Part shown: piece by piece, positions 1 through 6,611 of the stretch
How the letters are laid out: each line of letters begins with the position of its first letter
How positions within the stretch are numbered: position 1 is the first letter of the stretch
Program-made: the position numbers and the translations under genes
Notes under the pieces: generated by a model
What the model saw: the letters and a program-made list of their open reading frames with translations, nothing else
Told to the model about the DNA's origin: nothing
Database searches by the model: none
Assembly (NCBI GenBank): GCA_905214425.1
Contig: CAJMLY010000043.1
Span: 1-10,634, forward strand
Length of the DNA: 10,634 bases
Source of the DNA: an uncultured bacterium
GTDB taxonomy: Bacteria; Actinomycetota; Coriobacteriia; Coriobacteriales; Coriobacteriaceae
Direction of reading: 5' to 3'

Positions 1-185
1 AGCGCGGTGATACCGTGGTCATTGCCCAGGCGCCGCTGGCCGAGCTGACGGATTATTCGACGCGCCTGCGCTCTATCACGCGTGGTACGGGCGACTTTAC
101 CATGAAGCCCGCAGGCTATGAGCAGGTGCCTTATGACGTTCAGGCCAAGCTGGTCGAGCGCTATGAGGAGGGTCGCGCTAAGTAA
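1..185 (+). CDS. fusA: Elongation factor G, C-terminal end (partial, 5' end outside window)
   Basis: The reading frame is open from the window edge (codons in phase from base 3) to a TAA at 183-185, giving about 60 residues. The translation contains LTDYSTRLRSITRGTGDFTM followed by a GYEQVPYDVQAKLVE tail. This matches the end of domain V of translation elongation factor G, where E. coli has LADYATQLRSLTKG. EF-G is the cytoplasmic GTPase that drives ribosome translocation. The 'GTGDFTM...GYE.VP.DVQ' form resembles the EF-G-like (EF-G2) paralogues common in Actinomycetota, so it may not be the main housekeeping copy in a str operon. No downstream partner gene follows; a terminator closes the transcript 36 bases later. 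The family is clear; which paralogue it is remains uncertain because only the tail is visible. Confidence 0.85.
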   Translation, partial: RGDTVVIAQAPLAELTDYSTRLRSITRGTGDFTMKPAGYEQVPYDVQAKLVERYEEGRAK

Positions 186-220
186 CGTGTGGCTTTGTCT
201 GCGCCACGCATGTTGATGCA

Positions 221-255
221 AGGGTCGCTCTGGGTAATCCGGGGCGGCCCTTTTT
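221..255 (+). terminator. Rho-independent terminator after the EF-G gene
   Basis: AGGGTCGC (221-228) pairs with GCGGCCCT (244-251) with one T.G pair. Further pairing is possible inside, and the stem is followed by a T run at 251-255. It lies 36 bases after the EF-G stop codon, a normal position for the end of that transcript. Confidence 0.85.
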
Positions 256-315
256 GATCCCTGGGGGGGCGGAGGAAAACGGATTATGTTAGGTTTTGGG
301 GCAGCTTGGTCGGCC

Positions 316-1299
316 CTAGTCCCCCGAGGCCTGATTGCGGCCGGTGGCGTAGTCGATCTGCACGTGCGGCTGCAGGTTGTAGCAATATACGTGGAAGCAG
401 AGGGCCTTGCCGTGGTCCTCGACCGATTGCGCCTCGAGGCGCACGCCGCGGCAGACAAGTTCCTCCTCGTTGTACATGGGCGTGACGCGATAGAGAACAT
501 GGTTGCCCGTATCGCGAATATAGTTGAGAATCTGCTCTTCAAACGGTAGCATGCCCGTCTCGTTGAGATAGCGCGTGCCGGTGAGGAGATTCTTACGGTT
601 GGCGTTTTCGCCGCAGAGCGACCAGGCGATAAGGTGGCAGCGGTTGTAGAGGCTCTGGCCCGGAATAAAGTCGTAGCGCTGCTGACGCCATCCAGCGGGA
701 TGGATACGCGAGATATCGCCGCGCTCGCCTTGACCGAGTGATTCGGGGCCCACGCAGGCGAGCGCTTTGCGGGTGCGGCCCAGGCTGTCGAGCTTGGAGA
801 ACTTCTTAAAGCAACCCTCTTCTGTAGCGCGCTCGTATTCATTGAGCGTGAATGACGGCGTGCCGAGCGGGTGCGTGCTATCGGCGCGAAGGGCAACATA
901 GGGGTTACCCGCGTAGTCGGGAATGCTGCTGAGGTATACGCCGCGGGCGCGGTCGAGATCGGGGTTTTCGACCTCGTCGATGGGGGTGGCAGCGCTGTCC
1001 GCGGAAGCGTCGTCGCCGGTGTCGGGTGCGGCGGAATCGGAGCTATCGCCAGAGTCTTGGCTATTTTGAGAGTCCGAGGAGCTCGCTGTTCCCGATTCGA
1101 GCCGGGCAACCAGGTCTGCCTCGTCGTCAGTGCGGCTGGGACTCTCGTCTTGCTTCTCGGCCAGGGCTGCCGCCTGTTCATCACTTTGCGGCGAGAGCAG
1201 TCTGGGCGCCCCGTCGAGCGACCCTGTGAACAGCGCAAACCCCAGCACCACGGCGGTGCCGATGGAAAGTACTTGCTTGTAGGCGGACTTGCGCGACAT
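316..1299 (-). CDS. Secreted or membrane-anchored DNA/RNA non-specific endonuclease (EndA/NucA-like)
   Basis: This 327-residue protein would hydrolyse DNA or RNA at or outside the cell surface. Residues 1-8 are basic and 9-25 hydrophobic, giving a signal peptide or uncleaved anchor. Residues 40-110 are a low-complexity Ser/Asp/Ala-rich linker. The nuclease domain covers about 120-320. The core motif is NRCHLIAW at 219-226, corresponding to the DRGH/NRGH motif of beta-beta-alpha-metal nucleases, with His222 as general base. The following NANRKNLLTGTRYLN (232-246) carries the expected metal-binding Asn. This arrangement is that of the EndA (Streptococcus DNA-entry nuclease) branch. The start is supported by AGGAG five bases before the ATG. 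It lies on the same strand as lacI, 129 bases downstream, but nothing links it to the sugar operon. The family is confident; a role in DNA uptake, nutrition or defence cannot be read from the sequence. Confidence 0.85.
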   Translation of the reverse strand: MSRKSAYKQVLSIGTAVVLGFALFTGSLDGAPRLLSPQSDEQAAALAEKQDESPSRTDDEADLVARLESGTASSSDSQNSQDSGDSSDSAAPDTGDDASADSAATPIDEVENPDLDRARGVYLSSIPDYAGNPYVALRADSTHPLGTPSFTLNEYERATEEGCFKKFSKLDSLGRTRKALACVGPESLGQGERGDISRIHPAGWRQQRYDFIPGQSLYNRCHLIAWSLCGENANRKNLLTGTRYLNETGMLPFEEQILNYIRDTGNHVLYRVTPMYNEEELVCRGVRLEAQSVEDHGKALCFHVYCYNLQPHVQIDYATGRNQASGD

Positions 1300-1428
1300 G
1301 GAGGCTCCTGGATGGACGGTTGGGAATCTACCAGTCTAGCAGGAGCCGGCAGGGGCCGTTCTGTCGAACAAATACTTAAGATTTGGGACAAACGCTACTG
1401 ATTCATTTGCCTCATATTTGACGTATGG

Positions 1429-2439
1429 CTAGATCGAGGTGGAATCGAGCCAGTTGAGCTTGCACTCGAGAATGCGCTGCTCACCGGGCGTGCTGCTGCC
1501 ATCGAGTAGCGCGAGGAGCATCTCGGCCGCCTCTCTGCCTTCCTGGTCGACGGGCTCGATGATCGTGGAGACGGTCGGCGTGGTGAGGTTGGTCCAGTCT
1601 TCGCAGTTGAGTCCCAAAAGACCGATTTGCTGCGGAAGTAGATGGGCCATGGGCTGGAGAGCCTTGTAGACACGGGGAAGTGCCCACTGATTCTGCACGA
1701 AGATAAGGGTTCGCTTGGCGGGGTTGAACTTGTATTTAAAGTACTCGGTAAGCTCGCCGACCGACGGCTTGTTGTGGTCGATGGGAATCGCATTGTAGAG
1801 CTGCCCGTTCGCCGCCAGTGCCTCGGCATATCCCTGAAAACGTTCCATGCGGGTGCGCATTTCGGTCATATTGGCGGCAATGGAGAAAAAGTCCTCGTAG
1901 CCGGCATCGAGAAGCGCCTGCGTGGCGTTGTACACGCCGTCGTAGAGATTGGTTTTGATCCAGCTGGTGCCTGGGCTGTAGATGGCCGCGTCAAAAAAGA
2001 CGACGGGCTTGCCGGCGCGCTTGATGCGGTCGTGGACGGCCTTGAAATTTGCCGTGGGCTGGATGATAAAACCATCGACGCCCAGCGAGAGCATCTTGTC
2101 GACGTACATGAGCTCGGTCTCGGGGTTAAAGTTGCTCGTGCAAACGACCGTTTGATAACCCGCGGGGAGCATGACCTGTTCCATGCCGTTGAGGACGAGG
2201 CCCGCCCACTTGTTGGTGTTATCCAAAATGATGATGGCGATGACGTGAGTCTGCTTGCCGGTGAGCGTTTGCGCTTGGGCGTTGGGAACGTATCCGAGTT
2301 CCTTGATGACGCGCGCAATCTTTGTCTGCGTCTTCTCGCTAAGCTTTTCTCGTTTGTCGTTGAGGTAATACGAGACGCTTGCCGTCGAGGTTCCCGCCTC
2401 TCGAGCGACGTCTGCAATCGTAACGCGCTGTTTTGCCAC
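1429..2439 (-). CDS. LacI-family transcriptional regulator of the adjacent PTS operon
   Basis: This 336-residue cytoplasmic sugar-responsive regulator has the usual LacI length. From the chosen start, the helix-turn-helix is VTIADVAREAGTSTASVSYYL (about 6-26). The hinge helix region is PNAQAQTLTG (52-61), and the periplasmic-binding-protein-like effector domain runs from about 65 to the end. I chose the GTG at 2439-2437 because GGAAGGAG sits five bases upstream and the HTH then begins at the usual distance from the N-terminus. The upstream ATG at 2475 has no ribosome site. The gene is divergent from the EIIBC operon, so control of that operon is likely, probably repression relieved by a sugar or sugar phosphate. 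The hinge lacks the usual Arg-Ser (QTL instead of RSL), so DNA contacts may differ. No clear terminator is seen before the nuclease gene. Confidence 0.93.
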   Translation of the reverse strand: MAKQRVTIADVAREAGTSTASVSYYLNDKREKLSEKTQTKIARVIKELGYVPNAQAQTLTGKQTHVIAIIILDNTNKWAGLVLNGMEQVMLPAGYQTVVCTSNFNPETELMYVDKMLSLGVDGFIIQPTANFKAVHDRIKRAGKPVVFFDAAIYSPGTSWIKTNLYDGVYNATQALLDAGYEDFFSIAANMTEMRTRMERFQGYAEALAANGQLYNAIPIDHNKPSVGELTEYFKYKFNPAKRTLIFVQNQWALPRVYKALQPMAHLLPQQIGLLGLNCEDWTNLTTPTVSTIIEPVDQEGREAAEMLLALLDGSSTPGEQRILECKLNWLDSTSI

Positions 2440-2854
2440 AGCGACTCCTTCCGACAGATGAGCATTTTCCAACATGATGACTTTGAGTCTTGGTGAGGGA
2501 TGCGCTTCGGTGAGCGACCTTTTCCTTTCATATGAGTATGCAACAAATGCGGTATACGGGTGGGGTCGAAATTTGTGACCGGCATGCGTATCTGCCGTCT
2601 ACCGAGAAAATCAAATACTTCTTGACTTTTGAAATCGAGGGTAAAATCGCAGGATTCATTTTTGGTTAAACGCATAACTAAATAGCGTAACCAACGCTCT
2701 GACCTGCGCGTTTACCGAAATAAGCTGGCATTAAGAAAATTGAGCACCTATATTGGTCTTGTCGAAAAGACAGCAAGTCCAAACGGCAGGGGATGCTCCG
2801 GAGGCCTCCGCAAACGGTGTCTTGCGCACGCAACTCTATGAAAAGAGGGAAGCA
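2440..2854. promoter_or_regulatory. Divergent control region between lacI and the PTS operon
   Basis: This 415-base gap contains no gene. For the operon, two weak sigma-70-like promoters are visible. One is TTCTTG (2619-2624), 17 bases, TAAAAT (2642-2647). The other is CTGGCA (2725-2730), 18 bases, TATATT (2749-2754). A LacI-type operator candidate lies at 2665-2678, and GGT(T)AAACGC-like half-sites recur at 2664-2673 and, inverted, at 2708-2716. Further on are a small hairpin TGTC-GAAAA-GACA (2760-2772) and a 12-base palindrome CGGAGGCCTCCG (2799-2810), both in the probable leader RNA. I see no convincing promoter for lacI on the minus strand, although one must lie here. Confidence 0.55.
2662..2694. 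promoter_or_regulatory. Candidate LacI-family operator
   Basis: GTTAAACGCATAAC (2665-2678) has 4-base inverted arms GTTA/TAAC around a central CG, the usual form of LacI-family operators. It sits inside a wider inverted repeat, TTGGTTA (2662-2668) and TAACCAA (2688-2694). It lies about 18 bases downstream of the possible -10 box TAAAAT at 2642, where a bound repressor would block transcription. The assignment rests on symmetry and position only. Confidence 0.45.
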
Positions 2855-4327
2855 ATGAAGATCGTAGGCGTTGCCGCCTGTACCGTGGGTATCGCCCACA
2901 CGTATATGGCCCAGAAGGCGATTCAGGATGAATGCGCCGCCCGTGGCATCGAGTGCAAGGTCGAGGCTCAGGGTGGCCTGGGTATCGAGAATGAGCTCAC
3001 GCAGGAAGACGTGGACTCCGCCGACCTGGTCCTGGAGTCCGTCGACGTGGGTGTCGAGAACGAGGACCGTTTTGAGCAGAAGATGGCCGAGGGCAAGTTC
3101 CTCAAGGTCGGTACTTCCGATGTGATCGCCGATCCGGTCAGGATTATCGACCAGGCTGTTGAGATCATCAAGGCGACGGGCGGTGCCGTTGACGCGCCCA
3201 AGGCCGAGGCCAAGGCAGAGAAGAAGGCCGTCTCCGCTGCCCCGCAGGCCCCGACACCGGCGTCCAAGCAGTCTATCTTTGCCGATCCGGGTAAGACGCT
3301 GCTCAATGCATTCAATACCGGCGTTTCCTATTTTATCCCCATTGTCGTTATCGGTGGCGTGTTCCTCGCCTTCTCGTTGGCATCCGGTACTGCCGGTGCT
3401 AGCGGTATGGAGGTCACCAACCCGTTGATGGTGAGCCTTAATACCATCGGCATGGCCGGTATTTCCATGATGATTCCGGTGCTTGCGGCATACATCGCCT
3501 ACTCGATGGCCGGCAAGCCCGCGCTCGCCCCCGGTTTTGTCCTGGGCTACTTGGTCAACAACGCCGTCGTCACCCCGAGCGGCAACAGTGTTTCGACTGG
3601 CTTCTTGGGCGCCATGATCATGGCTGTCATCTGCGGTTACTTTGTCCGCTGGATGAAGACCTGGAAGGTCAACAACACCATCCAGACCATCATGCCGATC
3701 CTGATCATCCCGATTCTGACCTCGCTCGTCCTGGGCATGGCCTACATCTACATCCTGGCCACGCCGCTTGGCTTTGTGATGGATTGGCTCACCAGCGTGC
3801 TCGGTAGCCTGCAGGGCGGCTCCGCCGTCGTCCTGGGCCTGGTCATTGGTGTTATGACCGCCTTCGATATGGGTGGCCCCATCAACAAGACCGCTTCGAC
3901 CTTTACTATGGCCATCATGGCCTCCGGCATCTACGGCCCTAACGGTATGTTCCGCGTCGCCGTCGCCATTCCCCCGATCGCCTGTGGCCTCGCTGCGCTC
4001 ATCGCCAAGAATAAGTTCGATGACGCCGATCGTCAGATGGGTATCTCCGCACTGTTCATGGGCTGCATCGGCATCACCGAGGGCGCTATCCCCTTCGCGG
4101 TCAAGGACCTTGGCCACACCCTGCCCGGCATCTGCATCGGCTCTGCCGTGGGTGCGGCGCTCGCCGCCTTCCAGGGTATCGACTGCTACGTCCCGCACGG
4201 TGGCTTTATCGTCGCCCTCGCCACCAACAACGTCGCGCTGTTCTGCCTGGACATCGTGATTGGCTCCGTGGTCGCCGCTGCAATCCTGATTGCCATGAAG
4301 CCCACGCTCGATAAGCAGGCCAAGTAA
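2855..4327 (+). CDS. PTS fructose-family sugar transporter, EIIBC
   Basis: This 490-residue membrane permease takes up a sugar and phosphorylates it with phosphate passed from EIIA to EIIB. EIIB is residues 1-105, with the phospho-Cys loop ACTVGIAHTYMA (Cys9; most relatives have CPTGIAHT). A linker rich in Ala, Lys and Pro spans 110-145. EIIC spans about 145-485 with many hydrophobic helices and the family motifs FDMGGPINKTA (337-347), GITEGAIPFA (406-415) and PHGG (447-450). No EIIA domain is attached; it is supplied by the last gene of the operon. I chose the ATG at 2855, with GAGGGA upstream, because EIIB domains begin directly with MKIVGV. A TTG 34 codons upstream would add an unrelated tail. 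The Fru family includes transporters for fructose, mannose-type and other ketose or polyol substrates, so the sugar cannot be named. Confidence 0.93.
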   Translation: MKIVGVAACTVGIAHTYMAQKAIQDECAARGIECKVEAQGGLGIENELTQEDVDSADLVLESVDVGVENEDRFEQKMAEGKFLKVGTSDVIADPVRIIDQAVEIIKATGGAVDAPKAEAKAEKKAVSAAPQAPTPASKQSIFADPGKTLLNAFNTGVSYFIPIVVIGGVFLAFSLASGTAGASGMEVTNPLMVSLNTIGMAGISMMIPVLAAYIAYSMAGKPALAPGFVLGYLVNNAVVTPSGNSVSTGFLGAMIMAVICGYFVRWMKTWKVNNTIQTIMPILIIPILTSLVLGMAYIYILATPLGFVMDWLTSVLGSLQGGSAVVLGLVIGVMTAFDMGGPINKTASTFTMAIMASGIYGPNGMFRVAVAIPPIACGLAALIAKNKFDDADRQMGISALFMGCIGITEGAIPFAVKDLGHTLPGICIGSAVGAALAAFQGIDCYVPHGGFIVALATNNVALFCLDIVIGSVVAAAILIAMKPTLDKQAK

Positions 4328-4341
4328 ACCTTTAAGGACTC

Positions 4342-4402
4342 CGGTTGTGCGGAGGGATGGATTTGACTCCGCACAACCGCCCCTACACAACAAAATCCAT
4401 CC
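4342..4402 (+). other. Perfect 13-bp hairpin whose loop is complementary to downstream sequence
   Basis: CGGTTGTGCGGAG (4342-4354) and CTCCGCACAACCG (4367-4379) are exact inverted repeats with a 12-base loop. Ten loop bases, GGATGGATTT (4355-4364), are exactly complementary to AAATCCATCC at 4393-4402. The RNA could therefore form a pseudoknot or switch between two alternative stems. It lies between the EIIBC stop and the start of the GatZ-like gene. No T run follows, so it is not a standard terminator. Messenger stabilisation or control of the downstream genes are the likely roles. Confidence 0.75.
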
Positions 4403-4471
4403 GTACTGATAGGGCCCGCATCTGGGTCCCAGGGAACTTTTGTCAAAAATCCTCTGGAGAAGGAGAACAAA

Positions 4472-5740
4472 ATGTCCAACCTCACCATCCGCCAGGCCGT
4501 TCAGGGCATGCTCAAGCTGCAGGATAGCGGCGATCACGCAACCATGGTCGGCATTGGCCCCATGAGCCCCAACCTGATTCAGGCCGTGTTCGAGCTTGCC
4601 AAGGACGAGGATTTCCCGCCCATGTTTATCGCTAGCCGCAACCAGGTCGATATGGACGAGATGGGTGCCGGCTACGTCAACGGTTGGGATCAGACGCGCT
4701 TTGCCGCCGACATCAAGAAGGTTGCCGACGAGGTGGGTTACACCGGTCCGTACTACCTGTGCCGCGATCACGGCGGTCCGTGGCAGCGCGACGAGGAGCG
4801 TAACGCCCACCTGCCCGAGGACGAGGCCATGGAGCTCGCCCGCAAGTCCTTTGTCGCCGACATGGAGGCGGGCTTTGACCTGCTGATGGTCGACCCCACC
4901 AAGGACCCCTATCAGATCGGCAAGGTTATTCCGCTCGACGTGGTGCTTCGCCGTACGATCGATCTTATCGACTACCTTGAGCAATACCGTCGTGAGCATA
5001 ACCTGCCCGAGGTCGCCTATGAGGTCGGTACCGAGGAGACCAATGGCGGCTTGACCTCTACCGATAAGTACGAGGAGTTCATTTCTCAGCTGCAGCCCGA
5101 GCTCGAGAAGCGTGGCTGCCCCATGCCCACCTTTATCGTCGGCCAGACCGGTACGCTCACCCGTTGGACCGAGCAGGTCGGTCATTACAACTTTAAGAAT
5201 GCCCGCGAGCTCGCCGATATGGCCAAGCGCTACGGCGTGGGCCTGAAGGAGCACAACGCCGACTACCTGGATGACGCGACGTTGCTCGAGCACATCCCGG
5301 CTCACGTGACGGCCTCCAATGTTGCCCCTCAGTACGGCACCGAGGAGACCCGCGCTTACCTCAAGCTCTGCGCTACCGAGCAGATTCTGGTCGACAACGG
5401 CCTGTGCGACGATCCCTCCGACCTGTATCACACGCTGCTGGTCAAGGCTATCAAGACCGAGCGTTGGCGCAAGTGGATGACCGGCGACGACGTCAACCTG
5501 CAGGTTGACGACATTCTGGCCGACGACGAGCTCAGCCTGAAGATTCTGGATGTTTCCGGCCACTACGCGTTCAACGATCCCGAGGTCAAGGAGCAGGTCG
5601 AGAAGCTCTATCGCAACCTCGCTGCCCAAGACATCGACGGCAAGCGCTTTGTGATCGAGCACATCAAGCGCCCGATCAAGCAGTACGTCGTCGGTCTTAA
5701 CCTCAAGGGCGTCACGAGCCGCATCGAGAAGGCTCTCTAA
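4472..5740 (+). CDS. gatZ: GatZ/KbaZ-family protein (tagatose-bisphosphate aldolase class II, 'non-catalytic' subunit type)
   Basis: This 422-residue cytoplasmic protein is predicted to be a TIM barrel. Its block order matches E. coli GatZ: SRNQVD (55-60, GatZ TSNQVN), RDHGGP (98-103, GatZ GDHLGP), a Val-Asp at 140-141 (GatZ LDAS), YEVGTEETNGG (183-193, GatZ VIGTEVPVPGG), GHYNF (237-241) and EHNADY (260-265, GatZ AHSTDY). In galactitol and GalNAc pathways, such proteins support the catalytic GatY/KbaY aldolase, which cleaves tagatose 1,6-bisphosphate. No GatY/KbaY gene is present here. The neighbours are a PTS, transaldolase and transketolase. The protein is clearly diverged from GatZ, and the retained polar and His/Asp/Glu residues suggest it may have its own activity on a sugar phosphate. 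The ribosome site AGAAGGAG precedes the ATG. The family is confident, the reaction is not. Confidence 0.8.
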   Translation: MSNLTIRQAVQGMLKLQDSGDHATMVGIGPMSPNLIQAVFELAKDEDFPPMFIASRNQVDMDEMGAGYVNGWDQTRFAADIKKVADEVGYTGPYYLCRDHGGPWQRDEERNAHLPEDEAMELARKSFVADMEAGFDLLMVDPTKDPYQIGKVIPLDVVLRRTIDLIDYLEQYRREHNLPEVAYEVGTEETNGGLTSTDKYEEFISQLQPELEKRGCPMPTFIVGQTGTLTRWTEQVGHYNFKNARELADMAKRYGVGLKEHNADYLDDATLLEHIPAHVTASNVAPQYGTEETRAYLKLCATEQILVDNGLCDDPSDLYHTLLVKAIKTERWRKWMTGDDVNLQVDDILADDELSLKILDVSGHYAFNDPEVKEQVEKLYRNLAAQDIDGKRFVIEHIKRPIKQYVVGLNLKGVTSRIEKAL

Positions 5741-5759
5741 GTAGCTTTTCCTACACGAC

Positions 5760-5795
5760 GCCGGGTCCGGGGCATGTCCCAGCTGCGGGCCCGGC
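5760..5795 (+). other. GC-rich stem-loop upstream of the internal terminator
   Basis: GCCGGGTCCG (5760-5769) pairs with CGGGCCCGGC (5786-5795), ten pairs with one T.G. The apex can fold again as GGG-CATGT-CCC. It lies only five bases before the terminator-like hairpin at 5800, so the spacer after the GatZ-like gene holds two hairpins in tandem. Confidence 0.65.
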
Positions 5796-5799
5796 ACAT

Positions 5800-5833
5800 A
5801 GGACAAAGGGACATCCCCTTTGTCCTATTTTTT
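5800..5833 (+). terminator. Apparent intrinsic terminator inside the operon (attenuator or partial terminator)
   Basis: AGGACAAAGGG (5800-5810) and CCCTTTGTCCT (5816-5826) form a perfect 11-bp stem with a 5-base loop. They are followed by ATTTTTT (5827-5833). This has the form of a Rho-independent terminator on the plus strand. It lies 33 bases upstream of the transaldolase start, between co-directional genes that look like one operon. It probably reduces, rather than ends, transcription into the transaldolase and transketolase genes, or those genes have their own promoter downstream. Confidence 0.7.
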
Positions 5834-5865
5834 GAGTTTTGGATTCCTTAGAAGGAGTTTGCACC

Positions 5866-6549
5866 ATGAAGTTCTTTATCGATACCGCCAACCTTGATGA
5901 GATCGCCGAGGCCAAGAGCTGGGGCTGCCTGGCCGGTGTTACCACCAATCCGTCCCTGTATGCCAAGACCGGCGGTAAGCTCGCCGACTTTGAGCCCCAT
6001 ATGCTCAAGATTGCCGAGCTCTGCGAGGGTCTGCCCGTGTCTGCCGAGTCCACCGCGACCACTGCCGAGGGCATGATCGAGGAGGGCAAGCGCCTTGCCG
6101 CTCTGGCTCCCAACATCGTGGTTAAGCTTCCCGTGTGCGAGGCCGGTCTCGCCGCCTGCCGCGCGCTGGCCGATGCAGGCGTGCGCGTCAACATGACGCT
6201 TGTCTTCTCGCCGACGCAGGCCCTCATGGCCGCCAATGCCGGTGCCCGCTACATCAGCCCGTTTGTGGGACGCTTCGACGACATTGCCGAGGACGGTATC
6301 TCGCAGCTCGACAACGTTGTGACCTGCATCAAGAACTATGACTGGACTGGCAAGAACGTCGACGACACCGTCGAGATCATCACCGCATCTGTCCGCACGC
6401 CCAATCACGTGACCCAGGCGGCGCTGCTCGGTGCCGATATCGCGACCGTCCCCATGGCCGCTCTTAAGAAATGCCTGCATCACCCGCTGACCGACCAGGG
6501 CCTTGCCTCGTTCGAGGCTGACTGGAAAAAGGTCATCGAGGCACAGTAA
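5866..6549 (+). CDS. tal: Small transaldolase (FSA/TalC-type fold, transaldolase-like active site)
   Basis: This 227-residue cytoplasmic TIM-barrel enzyme belongs to the short transaldolase / fructose-6-phosphate aldolase family. The Schiff-base lysine is Lys87 in NIVVKLPV. Asp6, the TTNPS motif (26-30) and Ser175 in TASVRTP are present. Two residues that separate the subfamilies favour transaldolase: Glu61 (VSAESTATTAEGM; E. coli FSA has Gln59) and Phe133 (ISPFVGR; FSA has Tyr131). It would transfer a dihydroxyacetone unit between sugar phosphates, linking fructose 6-phosphate and sedoheptulose 7-phosphate. I chose the ATG at 5866 because AGAAGGAG lies eight bases upstream and the beta-1 strand FFIDTAN then starts correctly. 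It lies between the GatZ-like gene and the transketolase pair. Automatic annotation may call it FSA; the residues argue otherwise. Confidence 0.9.
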   Translation: MKFFIDTANLDEIAEAKSWGCLAGVTTNPSLYAKTGGKLADFEPHMLKIAELCEGLPVSAESTATTAEGMIEEGKRLAALAPNIVVKLPVCEAGLAACRALADAGVRVNMTLVFSPTQALMAANAGARYISPFVGRFDDIAEDGISQLDNVVTCIKNYDWTGKNVDDTVEIITASVRTPNHVTQAALLGADIATVPMAALKKCLHHPLTDQGLASFEADWKKVIEAQ

Positions 6550-6559
6550 CGATGGTTCT

Positions 6560-6590
6560 GCCGGCCCAGCATTTGTTATGCCGGGCCGGC
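6560..6590 (+). other. GC-rich stem-loop between transaldolase and transketolase genes
   Basis: GCCGGCCC (6560-6567) pairs exactly with GGGCCGGC (6583-6590). After one A-C mismatch, GCA (6569-6571) pairs with TGC (6579-6581) around a 7-base AT-rich loop. There is no T run behind it, so messenger stabilisation or a processing site is more likely than termination. Confidence 0.65.
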
Positions 6591-6611
6591 GTGCTCAAGA
6601 GAGGAAACTCC

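Noticed and set aside
1835..1850. TGAAAACGTTCC, resembling a CcpA/LacI catabolite operator
   Set aside because: It lies inside the lacI coding sequence, lacks the closing CA of the consensus and can be explained by codons.
2753..2854. N-terminal extension of EIIBC from a TTG start
   Set aside because: No ribosome site precedes the TTG, and the EIIB domain begins exactly at the ATG at 2855.
4411..4440. GGGCCC...GGGTCCC followed by ACTTTT as a terminator or T-box-like element before the GatZ-like gene
   Set aside because: Pairing is short and mismatched, the T run is only four bases, and none of the T-box conserved sequences are seen.
2678..5806. A 1042-codon open frame on the minus strand opposite EIIBC and the GatZ-like gene
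   Set aside because: It is an antisense shadow of GC-rich codons: its translation is low-complexity and Gly/Asp/His-rich with no family motif, while the plus strand encodes clear enzymes over the same bases.
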